Shown here piece by piece: positions 19,276-27,696 of a DNA stretch of 64,000 bases. The position numbers and the translations under genes are program-made. Position 1 is the first letter of the stretch. The number at the start of each line of letters is the position of its first letter. This DNA comes from Sinorhizobium chiapasense. Its GTDB lineage: Bacteria > Pseudomonadota > Alphaproteobacteria > Rhizobiales > Rhizobiaceae. The notes beneath the pieces are model-generated. The model saw nothing but the letters and a program-made list of their open reading frames with translations. It was not told the origin of the DNA and made no database searches. The stretch covers positions 3,122,001 to 3,186,000 of the forward strand of contig NZ_CP133148.1 in assembly GCF_036488675.1 (NCBI RefSeq), read 5' to 3'.

Positions 19276-20223
19276 ATGAATATGACAATGACACAACAGA
19301 CGCCACGCCAGGAGATGATCGATATCATTGCCCGTATCGCCGAAAAGGATGGAGACCACGCAACGATCGTGCCGGGTCTCAGCATCCACCGGCATTCAAG
19401 CACGGCGAAACCGAATTGCGCAGCTTACAAGCCGAGCCTCGCTATCATCGTGCAGGGCGCCAAGCGCGTGGTACTCGGCGACGAGACCCTCGTCTACGGC
19501 GCTTCGGACTATCTGTTGACCTCGATCGACCTGCCGGTCCTCTCCCAAGTGTCGCAGGCGTCGCCGGAAGAGCCGTACATGAGCCTGGCGTTCCAGATCG
19601 ATACCGGAAAGATCTCTGCACTGCTCGATCTGGTCGGCGACCACCGGGTGAAGCCGGCGGCCTCCGCGCGCGGAATGACGGTGAGCAAGATAACACCCGA
19701 TCTCGAAGACGCGGCGCTCCGCCTGCTGCGGCTGCTCGAGCGCCCGGACGACATTGCCGCCCTTCTGCCGTTGATCGAGCAGGAACTCCTCTACCGCCTG
19801 CTCATCGGGCCGCACGGCACGAGGCTCAGGCAGATGACGACGGCGGAAAGTCAGCCGCACCAGATCGGTCGCGCCGTCGCATGGCTGAAGGAGCACTATG
19901 CGCACCCATTGCGCATCGACGATCTCGCAAGCCGCGTCAGTATGAGCGTTTCCTCGCTTCATCATCATTTCAAGGCGATCACGGCGATGAGTCCGCTGCA
20001 GTATCAGAAACAGCTCCGGCTGCAGGAGGCGCGGCGCCTGATGCTGGAGGAGCGCCTCGATGCCGGCGATGCCGGCCATCAGGTCGGCTATGAGAGCCAG
20101 TCACAGTTCAGCCGCGAATATTCCCGTCAGTTCGGCGAGCCGCCGGCGCGCGATATCGGCCGCGTTCGCCGCAGCCTCGTCGGACTATTGAGCGGCGAGA
20201 CGGAGATGCTGAGCGAGGGGTAG
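19276..20223 (+). CDS. AraC family transcriptional regulator (AraC_N domain)
   Basis: A 315-residue regulator with an N-terminal AraC_N cupin-like sensor domain (about 15-180: [36 protein letters not shown]) and a C-terminal double HTH (about 205-300: [40 protein letters not shown]). I chose the ATG at 19276 behind GGAAAGG; an upstream frame is open but lacks a ribosome site. It is divergent from the YahK-like dehydrogenase and probably controls it through the direct repeat in the shared intergenic region. Confidence 0.9.
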   Translation: MNMTMTQQTPRQEMIDIIARIAEKDGDHATIVPGLSIHRHSSTAKPNCAAYKPSLAIIVQGAKRVVLGDETLVYGASDYLLTSIDLPVLSQVSQASPEEPYMSLAFQIDTGKISALLDLVGDHRVKPAASARGMTVSKITPDLEDAALRLLRLLERPDDIAALLPLIEQELLYRLLIGPHGTRLRQMTTAESQPHQIGRAVAWLKEHYAHPLRIDDLASRVSMSVSSLHHHFKAITAMSPLQYQKQLRLQEARRLMLEERLDAGDAGHQVGYESQSQFSREYSRQFGEPPARDIGRVRRSLVGLLSGETEMLSEG

Positions 20224-20250
20224 AAAGCCGAAGATACTTCGCTCATTACC

Positions 20251-20350
20251 GCGCCCGTGCGTCTTTTCAGACGCACAAGGGACGCTGTAGCACTTTGAAT
20301 TGCTGCATGTTTTGTCCTTAATCCGGCTACGATTTAAGGAAACATGCAGG
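20251..20350. repeat. Type-1 palindromic intergenic repeat (RIME-like)
   Basis: Two nested hairpins: GTGCGTC/GACGCAC within the GACGCTGTAGCACTTTGAA motif, then CTGCATG/CATGCAG around CCTTAA.../...TTAAGG. It lies in the convergent gap between the AraC regulator and the aminotransferase fusion and could end both transcripts. Confidence 0.85.
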
Positions 20351-20387
20351 AGGCTCCTGTCTGCTGCTGCCCGCGCAGGGGTCTCGT

Positions 20388-23315
20388 TCACCAGCCCTCT
20401 TCCAGCACCCGCTCCAGCATCTCGGCAAAGAAGTCGGCGCTCTCGCGGCTGAGGCAGAGCGGCGGCTTGATCTTCAATACATTCAGGTGATCGCCGGTCG
20501 GCTGCATGATGACGCCGAGTTCAAGGAGACGGTTACAGATCGCCGCCGTCTCCTGGGTCGCAGGTTCCAGCGTTTCGCGGTCGCGGACGAACTCGACGCC
20601 GAGATAAAGCCCCATGCCGTGGACCGCGCCGACGATCGGAAAGCGCTCGCCAAGTGCCTGCAGCCGCACCTTGAGGTGGTCGCCGACCGTGCGGGCATTC
20701 TCCTGCAGCGCCTCGTCATGGAGAATGTCGAGCACGGTGAGGCCGACGACGGAGCTCACCGGACTGCCGCCGGCGGACGAGAAGAAGTAGCCTTCCTTCT
20801 CCAGTGCCTCGGCGATCTCGCGCCGCGTGATGACTGCGCCGAGCGGGTGGCCGTTGCCCATTCCCTTGGCGACCGTGATGATGTCCGGAACGACGCCCTG
20901 CTCTTCGAACCCCCAGAAGTGATGGCCGAGGCGGCCGTAACCCACCTGTATTTCATCGGCGATGCAGACGCCGCCTCTTGCCCTGACCATGGCGTAGACG
21001 GCCTTGAGATAACCGGGCGGCAGCGGGATGCCGCCGGCGTTTCCATAGACCGCCTCGCAGATGAAGCCTGCAAGGCCCTCCCGGCGCTCGTCGAGTTCCT
21101 CCAGTTTCTCGGTAACGGCGCGAACATAGTCGTCGGTCGAGCCTTCTCCGCGAAAAGGTCCGCGATAGGTGTTCGGGGAAAGCACCGGATGCACCCAGTC
21201 GGGTCGCGTCGTCAGCGCTTGCGGGTTGTCGGCGATCGAAGTCGAGACCGCATCACTCGCGACCGTCCAGCCGTGATAGGCTTCGAGCAGCGAGAGGACG
21301 TGACGCGCGCCGGAATAGGCCCAGGCGACGCGGATCGCGAGGTCGTTCGCTTCCGATCCGCTGTTGACGAGAAAGACCGTGTCCAGCCCTCCCGGAGCAA
21401 GCCCGGCGAGCCGCTCCGAAAACTCTGCCACGGATGCATAGTGGAAGCGCGAATTGGTGTTAAGCAGCGACCATTGGCGCCCAACCGCTGCCGAAAGGCG
21501 CGGATGGCCGTGGCCTACGATCGTGACGTTGTTGACCATGTCGAGATAGGCGCGGCCCTCGACATCGAAGAGATGTTCCTTCCAGCCCCGCTCGATCTGC
21601 GGCGGTTGCAGGTAATAACTTTTCTGGAGCGGCGCGAAATGGCGTTGCCGGCGCCGAAGCAGCTCGCCCGCTGCCGGTAAGGGCGCGTCACAATCGAAAC
21701 CGAGCATTTGGGCAGGTGACGGGCAGAGCGCCCGCCAAGCTTCCGCCTGGCTCGCTGTCGCAAAGGGCGGGGGGTCGATGTCCGCTTCCGTCAAGAGTTG
21801 CACGCGGATGAAGCGCAGCGCTGACGGATCTCCGGGAACGGCGCCGATCGGCGCTCCGGTTTCGATCGCGCCTTCGGCGGCGTCGACCGGTTCAACGCCG
21901 TGCAGATGGAGATGCAGTCCATCGCTCGACAGAACCAGTCTTTCGCCGCGCCGCCCGAGGTGCCCCGCAAACGGCGCATGGACGGCCGTTTGTCCCTGCA
22001 CGCAGAGATCGACGTGCAGAGCGAAGGTCGCGGGCGACCTTGCCTGGAGAAGCCGTGTTTCGGTCAACCGGAATTCGCCGTGGCGCGTGGCGGAAGCGCC
22101 GGCCGCCCGAGCCGCCGACTGCAAGAGCAGCGCTTCGGTGTCGTCATAATGCCAGCGGTCGGCCGGAAGGTGAGCCCCAAGGAGCGAAAGATCGACGATA
22201 CCGACGCGGGTTGGCTCGATATCCGGCAGCAGTCGGCCGGCCGTCAACGGCACGGTCACTGCCGCCCCCTTCCCTACAGCCTGGCGGATCGCCTGCTCCA
22301 TCAGGCCGAAAGGCACGGAGAGCGCGACATCGAGGATTTCACGCTCGTGAGCAGCATTTCCACGCACATAGGCGTTGTCGGGATCGATCTCCAACTGCTG
22401 TTCCGTACTTGCGACCAGAATGCCCGCTCGTGCCACGATGAGCGGCCAGAGAGCCTTCAGCTCGACATCCGTCAGTGGGCACGCCGCATTGAACGCCTGG
22501 ACAGCCGGCAGGATGAAGAAGGGGTCGCCGTCCGCGTGGTGAAGCAGCGACGCACAGGTGACAGCGAGCTCGGCGACAAGCCACCCTTTGAGGACGTCAC
22601 CGAAGTCGATCACGCCCTCGGGCACAAGCCTGCCGCCTGGCTCCATCCGGCACACGACGTTGTCGTCGGTGACGTCCTGATGGATCGCCTGGACCCGCAG
22701 TTCGGGCATGAGCGGCTGCACGCGCCGCATGGCGGCGACCATCGCCTCGGCGACGCGCTTGCGCAAGTCCACGTCGGCCATGGTCTGCAGCAGTTGTAGA
22801 GCGACCGGTCCCGCCCGCTGCAGGTCCCACTGCACTTCGCGCTCGAGTCCGGGATGATCGAACTCCTTAAGCGCCGAAGCCAGCCGTCCGGCGAGATCGC
22901 CGAGCTCGGCGACCGTTTGCGCCGGAAGATGCTTGCGGCGGGTCAAAGGCGCGCCATCGAGATAGGTGAGCAGCCGGAACTGATAGGACACGTCCCGTAC
23001 GGTGGCGACGACAATCTCCTCGCCATCCAGCGCCGAAACGACGGTCGGCACCTTCGGAGCGCCCGGCGCGGGGCCAAGATGATGCAGCGCTGCATTCTGC
23101 GCCTCAAGTTCGGCCCGCGTATATTCCATCCGGCAGATTTTCAGGACGAAACGGCCGTCATCCGTATCCACGCGGTAGTTTCGATCCTGCTGGCTGCCGA
23201 GCTCGGTCAGCGCGCCGGAAAGGTCGTACTCATCCGACAAAATGCGTTTCGTCTCCTCGGCGGACACATCCGGTCGTGCGAGTTGCGTGCGGACCTTGAG
23301 CGTTTCTCCGTCCAT
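20388..23315 (-). CDS. APH-type kinase / M23-like / class-III aminotransferase fusion
   Basis: A 975-residue fusion. Residues about 1-350 are an APH/choline-kinase-like domain (HQDVTDDN and VIDFGD as catalytic and metal motifs). About 360-540 resembles a degenerate M23/lipoyl-like beta domain. About 545-975 is a class-III PLP enzyme (DEIQVGYGR; PLP lysine about K817 in VAKGMGNGHP). Its two ends resemble mammalian hydroxylysine kinase and the AGXT2L phospho-lyases, so a kinase that phosphorylates a hydroxy-amino compound and a lyase that then eliminates phosphate is a reasonable inference, with substrate unknown. Start ATG behind GGAAGG. It lies 31 bp downstream of a HutC-type repressor, likely the same transcript. 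Confidence 0.85.
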   Translation of the reverse strand: MDGETLKVRTQLARPDVSAEETKRILSDEYDLSGALTELGSQQDRNYRVDTDDGRFVLKICRMEYTRAELEAQNAALHHLGPAPGAPKVPTVVSALDGEEIVVATVRDVSYQFRLLTYLDGAPLTRRKHLPAQTVAELGDLAGRLASALKEFDHPGLEREVQWDLQRAGPVALQLLQTMADVDLRKRVAEAMVAAMRRVQPLMPELRVQAIHQDVTDDNVVCRMEPGGRLVPEGVIDFGDVLKGWLVAELAVTCASLLHHADGDPFFILPAVQAFNAACPLTDVELKALWPLIVARAGILVASTEQQLEIDPDNAYVRGNAAHEREILDVALSVPFGLMEQAIRQAVGKGAAVTVPLTAGRLLPDIEPTRVGIVDLSLLGAHLPADRWHYDDTEALLLQSAARAAGASATRHGEFRLTETRLLQARSPATFALHVDLCVQGQTAVHAPFAGHLGRRGERLVLSSDGLHLHLHGVEPVDAAEGAIETGAPIGAVPGDPSALRFIRVQLLTEADIDPPPFATASQAEAWRALCPSPAQMLGFDCDAPLPAAGELLRRRQRHFAPLQKSYYLQPPQIERGWKEHLFDVEGRAYLDMVNNVTIVGHGHPRLSAAVGRQWSLLNTNSRFHYASVAEFSERLAGLAPGGLDTVFLVNSGSEANDLAIRVAWAYSGARHVLSLLEAYHGWTVASDAVSTSIADNPQALTTRPDWVHPVLSPNTYRGPFRGEGSTDDYVRAVTEKLEELDERREGLAGFICEAVYGNAGGIPLPPGYLKAVYAMVRARGGVCIADEIQVGYGRLGHHFWGFEEQGVVPDIITVAKGMGNGHPLGAVITRREIAEALEKEGYFFSSAGGSPVSSVVGLTVLDILHDEALQENARTVGDHLKVRLQALGERFPIVGAVHGMGLYLGVEFVRDRETLEPATQETAAICNRLLELGVIMQPTGDHLNVLKIKPPLCLSRESADFFAEMLERVLEEGW

Positions 23316-23346
23316 CCTTCCATTCCCGTCTATTCGCGGGACCGCC

Positions 23347-24063
23347 TCACTGCGAGACGCCCTCAAGGCGATAGCGCGTGCCCGGATAAAGCAGCCGGGC
23401 GGTCGTCACGCTCGCCGTTTCCGACCAGGTCCGGCGGCGGATCATCAGGCACGGTTCGTTGCGGCCGATCGCGAGAAGCTTGCATTCCCACGGCTTGGGC
23501 AACACAGCCTCGACGATCTGCTCGGTGCGGGTGATCGGCGCCACCAGGGTCAGATAGGCGTTTGGGGTCATGGCGCTAAAATCCTGCGCCACGTAGTTAG
23601 GGCAGACCGCCGGGTTGACGAACCGATCCTCGATCTGGATCGGTACCTCGTCCTCGCAGTGGACCATGATCGAATGGAACACCCTTGCGCCGGTCGGAAG
23701 CCCGAGCGCATCGCCGATCTCGGGACTCGCCGGCTCCTCCTGCAAAAGGTTGAGCCGGGAGATGTGCCGATGACCACGCGCCCGGATTTCGTCCGCGATG
23801 TTGCGGACCTCAAGCAGCGCTGTGCTGCCCTTATTGGCCGCGACAAAGGAACCGACCCCCTGCACCCGGGTGATCGCGCCCTCGCTCGCAAGCTCGCGCA
23901 GGGCCCTGTTCGCAGTCATTCGGCTGACGCCGAGATCCGCGACGATATCGTTTTCCGACGGAATCCGGTGATTGGCGGGCCACTCGCCGCTCTCGATCCG
24001 GCTGCGAATGAACTGCTTGACCGCTTCGTAGCGCGGCACTGGCCCTGGCGCGAAGGTCGCCAT
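23347..24063 (-). CDS. hutC: GntR/HutC family transcriptional regulator (UTRA domain)
   Basis: A 238-residue repressor: N-terminal GntR winged HTH (about 10-75, NHRIPSENDIVADLGVSRMTANRALRELASEG) and C-terminal UTRA sensor domain (about 90-235, RARGHRHISRLNLL, VHCEDEVPIQIEDRFVNP). This is the HutC layout; in Hut systems the ligand is urocanate. Divergence from hutF supports the name. The downstream partner is not a hut enzyme but the kinase/aminotransferase fusion, so it may regulate a wider unit. Start ATG at 24063 is chosen because the domain begins right after it; a longer start is open. Confidence 0.85.
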   Translation of the reverse strand: MATFAPGPVPRYEAVKQFIRSRIESGEWPANHRIPSENDIVADLGVSRMTANRALRELASEGAITRVQGVGSFVAANKGSTALLEVRNIADEIRARGHRHISRLNLLQEEPASPEIGDALGLPTGARVFHSIMVHCEDEVPIQIEDRFVNPAVCPNYVAQDFSAMTPNAYLTLVAPITRTEQIVEAVLPKPWECKLLAIGRNEPCLMIRRRTWSETASVTTARLLYPGTRYRLEGVSQ

Positions 24064-24160
24064 GTCATTCGTCCACCCCGGTGCCGTCATCACCTACTCC
24101 CATCTAATGCCCATGAAGGCAGAGACCACCTCGGCAACGACTCTTTTCGTCGATTTTGGC

Positions 24161-24211
24161 CTTGCGCGCCACCATAAAATATCTATAGTTCCATATACAA
24201 CCACGTACAGG
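24161..24211 (+). promoter_or_regulatory. Candidate hutF promoter and HutC-type operator region
   Basis: CTTGCG (24161-24166) and CTATAG (24183-24188) are spaced 16 bp, close to the rhizobial housekeeping promoter. The AT-rich, imperfectly repeated segment CCATATACAACCACGTACAG (24191-24210), containing TATACA and GTACA, overlaps the expected start site. That is where a GntR/HutC repressor would bind. Operator assignment is inference. Confidence 0.4.
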
Positions 24212-24222
24212 AAAAACGCGGC

Positions 24223-25599
24223 ATGGCAACTTTTCCCGTCCATCGGCTCTTCGCAGAGCGTGCTCTTCTTCCAGGCGGTTGGGCCGAAAACGTGGCCATC
24301 GCCCTTGACGCCAAGGGCAGCATCGCATCGGTCACGCCCGGCCAGTCCATTGCGGATGGCGATCAGCGACTTTCAGGCCCGGTGGTTCCGGCGATTGCCA
24401 ACCTTCACTCCCACGCGTTTCAGCGCGCCATGGCCGGCCTCGCCGAAGTGGCGGGCACGGGAGACGACAGCTTCTGGACCTGGCGCGAGGAAATGTACCG
24501 CACTGTCAGCCTCGTAGACCCTGACGATGTCGAGGCCATCGCGGCCAAGCTTTACATGGAGATGCTGAAGGGCGGCTTCGGCCGCGTGGTCGAGTTCCAC
24601 TATCTTCATCATCAGGCAGACGGCAGCCCTTATGCCGATCCGGCCGAAATGTCGCTCCGGATATTGAGCGCGGCTGAGGCGACGGGCATCGGCCTGACCC
24701 ATCTGCCCGTCTTCTATGCCCATGCCAATTTCGGCGGCGTGGCGCCCAATTCCGGCCAACGTCCGTTCCTGCACGATCCGGATCGCTTTCTCGCCCTTCT
24801 CGATCGCCTCGTTCCCGCCTGTGCGAGCGCCGGCGCCGAGCTCGGCTATGCCATCCATTCACTGCGCGCTGCGACGCCGGACGAGATGCGGGCAATTCTT
24901 GGCGCGGCCCCGGTCACCGGTCCCATTCACATTCACGTTGCCGAGCAGACGCGGGAAGTCGAAGACTGCCTTGCCTGGAGCGGCCGGCGGCCGGTCGAAT
25001 GGCTGCTTGACGAGATGCCCGTCGATGCGCGCTGGTGCGCCATTCACGCGACGCACATGACGGCCGAGGAAACGAAGCGGCTGGCTCGCTCGGGGGCGGT
25101 TGCCGGCCTCTGCCCTGCGACCGAGGCCAATCTCGGCGACGGCATCTTTCCCGCAGTCGACTTCATCGCCGAGAGCGGCCGCGTCGGCATCGGCACCGAC
25201 AGCCATGTCGCCACCAGCATCGCGGAAGAACTACGGCTGCTCGAATACGGCCAGCGGCTGCGCGATCGCCGCCGCAACCGGCTCGCCGCCGGTCCCGGCG
25301 CGTCCGTCGGTCGATCGATCTTCGAGGCTGCGCTTGCCGGCGGGGCGCAAGCCGCCGGCCTCGACGCACCCGGCATCAAAGCCGGCGCGCGCACGGATCT
25401 CGTCGTCCTCGACGGCGCCAATCCCTATATCGCCGCCGCCACTGGCAACCAGATTCTCGACCGCTGGCTCTTCGCGCTCGGTGGCGAGACCGTCCGCGAT
25501 GTCATGGTCGCAGGCCAATGGAAGATCCGCAACGGACGCCATGATCGGCAGGACGACATCGACCGCGCCTTCGCACGGGTTCTGACGAAGCTGAAATAG
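24223..25599 (+). CDS. hutF: Formimidoylglutamate deiminase
   Basis: Converts N-formimidoyl-L-glutamate to N-formyl-L-glutamate plus ammonia in the five-step histidine degradation route. The 458-residue amidohydrolase has metal ligands in NLHSHAFQRAM, IHVAEQTREV, AIHATHM and GTDSHVATS. The signature GDDSFWTWREEMY near residue 85 is typical of HutF rather than other amidohydrolases. It is divergent from hutC and followed by hutD on the same strand after 210 bp. The rest of the hut enzymes (HutH, U, I, G) are not in the window. Confidence 0.93.
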   Translation: MATFPVHRLFAERALLPGGWAENVAIALDAKGSIASVTPGQSIADGDQRLSGPVVPAIANLHSHAFQRAMAGLAEVAGTGDDSFWTWREEMYRTVSLVDPDDVEAIAAKLYMEMLKGGFGRVVEFHYLHHQADGSPYADPAEMSLRILSAAEATGIGLTHLPVFYAHANFGGVAPNSGQRPFLHDPDRFLALLDRLVPACASAGAELGYAIHSLRAATPDEMRAILGAAPVTGPIHIHVAEQTREVEDCLAWSGRRPVEWLLDEMPVDARWCAIHATHMTAEETKRLARSGAVAGLCPATEANLGDGIFPAVDFIAESGRVGIGTDSHVATSIAEELRLLEYGQRLRDRRRNRLAAGPGASVGRSIFEAALAGGAQAAGLDAPGIKAGARTDLVVLDGANPYIAAATGNQILDRWLFALGGETVRDVMVAGQWKIRNGRHDRQDDIDRAFARVLTKLK

Positions 25600-25744
25600 T
25601 CGTCGAAGCGACGATCAAGGGCCGACGACCGACGATTGCAGGCCGTGCACAATGGAACACCGGGTGATATTCTGTGCAATCTGGCTAACGGTCTTTGTCG
25701 CGCCTGTTTGGCGCCGGCCCTGTTTCGCGATGCAGTCTGGACCC

Positions 25745-25813
25745 ATGCCGACGACAAAGCCTGCGAATGACGTCGACCGGATGCGCAATCTGATGCAAGG
25801 AGCTACGCCATGA
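25745..25813 (+). CDS. Possible 22-residue leader ORF coupled to hutD
   Basis: A tiny ORF, MPTTKPANDVDRMRNLMQGATP, whose TGA overlaps the hutD ATG (ATGA at 25810-25813). It has only a weak upstream ribosome site, while hutD has its own AGGAG inside this ORF. It may be chance; listed because of the exact overlap. Confidence 0.25.
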   Translation: MPTTKPANDVDRMRNLMQGATP

Positions 25814-26394
25814 AGATCCTGCGCTCGAACGAATACCGGCGCATGCCGTGGAAGAACGGCGGCGGCGAGACCGTGGAAATTGCCGTCTCTCCGGAACGCG
25901 CGTCGTTTTCCGATTTCGACTGGCGCATCAGCATGGCGACGGTCGCGAGCGACGGCTCTTTCTCCAGCTTCCCCGGCATCGACCGCACGCTCTCGATCCT
26001 CGAAGGCGCCGGCATGACGCTCGCAATCGAAGGCCGGCCGCCGAAGCTTCTGACGGTCGCCGATCCGCCGCTCTCCTTCCCCGCCGAGGCGCCGACATCG
26101 GCAACGCTTCGTGACGGCCCGGTGATCGACCTTAATGTCATGACGCGGCGCGGTGTGCTGAAGCACCGCGTGCGGCGGCTTCACGTCGAGGGCTCGCAAT
26201 CGCTCGAATCCCACGCCCGGGAACTCATCGTCTTCTGCCACCGCGGAAGCGTCACGCTGGCGACGGAAGGCGTGACCGCGACGCTTCACGCGCTCGACGC
26301 GGCGATCCTCGTCCAGCCACTTCCTCTCACCCTGACGGCGGACATCGCCTCCGGACTCTTCCTCGTCGAGATCGTGCCCGGCGGCGCGGCGTGA
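25810..26394 (+). CDS. hutD: HutD/Ves family protein
   Basis: A 194-residue bicupin of the HutD/Ves family: N-terminal RRMPWKNGGGETVEIAV, WRISMATV, FSSFPGIDRTLSILEGAGM, and NVMTRRG, all family hallmarks. HutD is found with histidine utilisation genes and is thought to act as a regulator or ligand-binding governor of hut expression rather than an enzyme. AGGAG precedes the ATG by 8 bp. The 210-bp gap after hutF holds no strong promoter that I can see, so it may share the hutF transcript. Confidence 0.9.
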   Translation: MKILRSNEYRRMPWKNGGGETVEIAVSPERASFSDFDWRISMATVASDGSFSSFPGIDRTLSILEGAGMTLAIEGRPPKLLTVADPPLSFPAEAPTSATLRDGPVIDLNVMTRRGVLKHRVRRLHVEGSQSLESHARELIVFCHRGSVTLATEGVTATLHALDAAILVQPLPLTLTADIASGLFLVEIVPGGAA

Positions 26395-26471
26395 GGTCCA
26401 GCGGGGCGATCTCGCAGTCCCGCGGTCGACGACATGCCCTCGGGCGCTGCGGCCTGCCTCGTGAAGCCGAT

Positions 26472-26572
26472 CTGCTGCATGATTCCTTAAATCTGAATCG
26501 ATTTAAGGACATGCAGCAATTCAAAATGCTGCAGCGACCTTTGCGGGTCCGATTGGACGCGCGGCGCTGTAG
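26472..26572. repeat. Type-1 palindromic intergenic repeat (RIME-like)
   Basis: Inverted relative to the 20251 copy: CTGCATG hairpin with CCTTAAAT/ATTTAAGG first, then the ATTCAAAATGCTGCAGCG motif and a degenerate second hairpin ending GGCGCTGTAG. It lies 78 bp after hutD; another copy follows 136 bp further on. Confidence 0.85.
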
Positions 26573-26708
26573 TGCACGGCAATTTCAGCGGCGATCCAAT
26601 CCGCAGCGGGTATTGCCACTTGACCGCGACCGGCACGCTCGCCTGACCGCCCATACTCCCTTTTGGCGGGCGCCCTAATTCTTGACTGCAACCCGGGCTG
26701 TGAGAGCC

Positions 26709-26814
26709 TACTGCATGATTCCTCAAATCGGAATCGATTTGAGGACAAAATCATGCAGCGATTCAAAGTGCTACAGCGACCGTTTGCGCGTCTCAGAAGA
26801 CGCGCGGCGCTGTG
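26709..26814. repeat. Type-1 palindromic intergenic repeat (RIME-like)
   Basis: Same orientation as the copy at 26472. The first stem is CCTCAAATCG/CGATTTGAGG, a compensatory change (A-T pairs to C-G) that keeps pairing, which suggests selection on structure or a recent common active family. The second hairpin is GCGCGTC/GACGCGC. Confidence 0.85.
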
Positions 26815-26849
26815 GGACGTCTCGGTTGCAGTCGAGGAACGGTGCTACG

Positions 26850-27155
26850 ATGCCTCAACAAGACAAAAAACGTCGTGCCGCCCAGATCCCCTCCGGTAGT
26901 TGGCCGCCACGCATGATGGCTGAAATGGCGGCCGGTTACGTTGGCGAGAAGCACGTCGAGGACTTCCTCGAACGTATTGGAAAAGCTTACCCGCAGCCGC
27001 GCGTAGTTGAAGGCCCCAGGCGCAAATTCTGGTACAGGGAAGATCTGGACAAGGCCATGAACATGGCACTGCCGAGCTCGCCGCGGCTGGCCGAAAAATT
27101 CCAGGCAAAAATAGTGGAACGGAGAGCCGCGCGGCGAGCCCGCGTCAAAGCTTGA
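26850..27155 (+). CDS. Small helix-turn-helix (excisionase-like) protein
   Basis: A 101-residue basic protein. The central part (about 18-70: PPRMMAEMAAGYVGEKHVEDFLERIG, KAYPQPRVVEGPRRKFWYREDLDKAM) has the pattern of a MerR/excisionase-like winged HTH in which a target-specific helix is followed by the WYREDLD strand-turn. Such proteins occur as excisionases or small regulators on integrated elements, but no integrase is nearby. The start follows GAGG at long spacing (about 12 nt). An in-frame extension upstream runs through the repeat and is rejected. Its 3' end overlaps the convergent small gene by 11 bp. Confidence 0.6.
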   Translation: MPQQDKKRRAAQIPSGSWPPRMMAEMAAGYVGEKHVEDFLERIGKAYPQPRVVEGPRRKFWYREDLDKAMNMALPSSPRLAEKFQAKIVERRAARRARVKA

Positions 27156-27312
27156 TGATTCCAGCGACCCAATATTCCACCCGATCCTGGAGGGCGTTGC
27201 CTTGCGCTTTCGCTTCGCTCCAGGCCGCGCGGCGATACCGGCCGTCGGTCGCGATCTGATCGATCGCCAAGAGGCCACATAATCCAACAATGAGGAGTAG
27301 CAAGCCGCGCAT
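27145..27312 (-). CDS. 55-residue membrane-anchored small protein
   Basis: A short ORF: MRGLLLLIVGLCGLLAIDQI, one N-terminal transmembrane or signal-anchor helix, then a polar tail with DGRYRRAAWSEAKAQG and a second mildly hydrophobic C-terminus (VEYWVAGIIKL). I recall small rhizobial proteins with a GRYRxAAWxEA pattern, which supports it being real; no function is known. No convincing Shine-Dalgarno site. A perfect inverted repeat (27326-27342) lies 13 bp upstream of the start. It overlaps the 3' end of the convergent HTH gene by 11 bp. Confidence 0.6.
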   Translation of the reverse strand: MRGLLLLIVGLCGLLAIDQIATDGRYRRAAWSEAKAQGNALQDRVEYWVAGIIKL

Positions 27313-27325
27313 TCTGGAATCTTAG

Positions 27326-27342
27326 TGCTAAATGATTTAGCA
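27326..27342. promoter_or_regulatory. Perfect inverted repeat, candidate operator
   Basis: TGCTAAAT-G-ATTTAGCA, an 8-bp perfect dyad with a one-base centre in an AT-rich patch, followed immediately by AATTCTAAA. It lies 13 bp upstream of the small membrane protein start and upstream of the plus-strand candidate sRNA. The size and symmetry fit a dimeric regulator; the TTTAG...CTAAA pattern formed with the flank is reminiscent of rhizobial metal-responsive boxes, but spacing is off by one, so no factor is assigned. Confidence 0.4.
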
Positions 27343-27439
27343 AATTCTAAATTTTATCGAGCAAATGCAGCGGATCGCCGAACCGGCTTTATTTGCAGAG
27401 GCGTACCGGAATCGCGGAATCGGACCTTCCTCTCTCTCC

Positions 27440-27551
27440 ACTCCATGGATAGCGTCGCACGGTAGTTTCCACTGGAGCTACATCTTTCCCCCGCATCCCT
27501 TGAAGGCAACGGGATGCGAAACTTGCCCCGCCATCGCGCGGGGCTTTTTCT
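27440..27551 (+). ncRNA. Candidate small RNA with two hairpins and terminator
   Basis: In a gap with no credible protein gene, hairpin CGCATCCC/GGGATGCG (27492-27518) is followed 6 nt later by GCCCCGC/GCGGGGC (27525-27544) and TTTTT, a strong intrinsic terminator with no upstream plus-strand CDS to end. An unpaired pyrimidine-rich run (CTTTCCCCC) before the first hairpin could pair with ribosome-binding sites. The 5' end is a guess; no clear promoter was found. Layout resembles trans-acting alphaproteobacterial sRNAs. Confidence 0.45.
27525..27551 (+). terminator. Intrinsic terminator (of the candidate sRNA)
   Basis: A 7-bp perfect GC stem GCCCCGC/GCGGGGC with loop CATCGC, followed by TTTTTCTT. 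Confidence 0.75.
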
Positions 27552-27696
27552 TCCGCGCACCGTCGTTAGCCCTCGCATGAACAACACTTACACGTTCGGT
27601 CGGACGCGCAGGAACAGCGCCGAACAAGCGCTTCCACCCGAGAGTATCGTTCAGATCAGGACAGACGAGGCAAACTGACGTCTCAAAAGACGGGAC

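Noticed and set aside
20388..21700. Separate aminotransferase gene downstream of a kinase gene
   Set aside because: The frame is continuous from the kinase domain to the PLP domain with no stop or internal ribosome site, so a single fusion gene is annotated.
27365..27580. 71-codon plus-strand ORF in the candidate sRNA region
   Set aside because: Runs through both hairpins and the terminator, no ribosome site, and composition is not protein-like.
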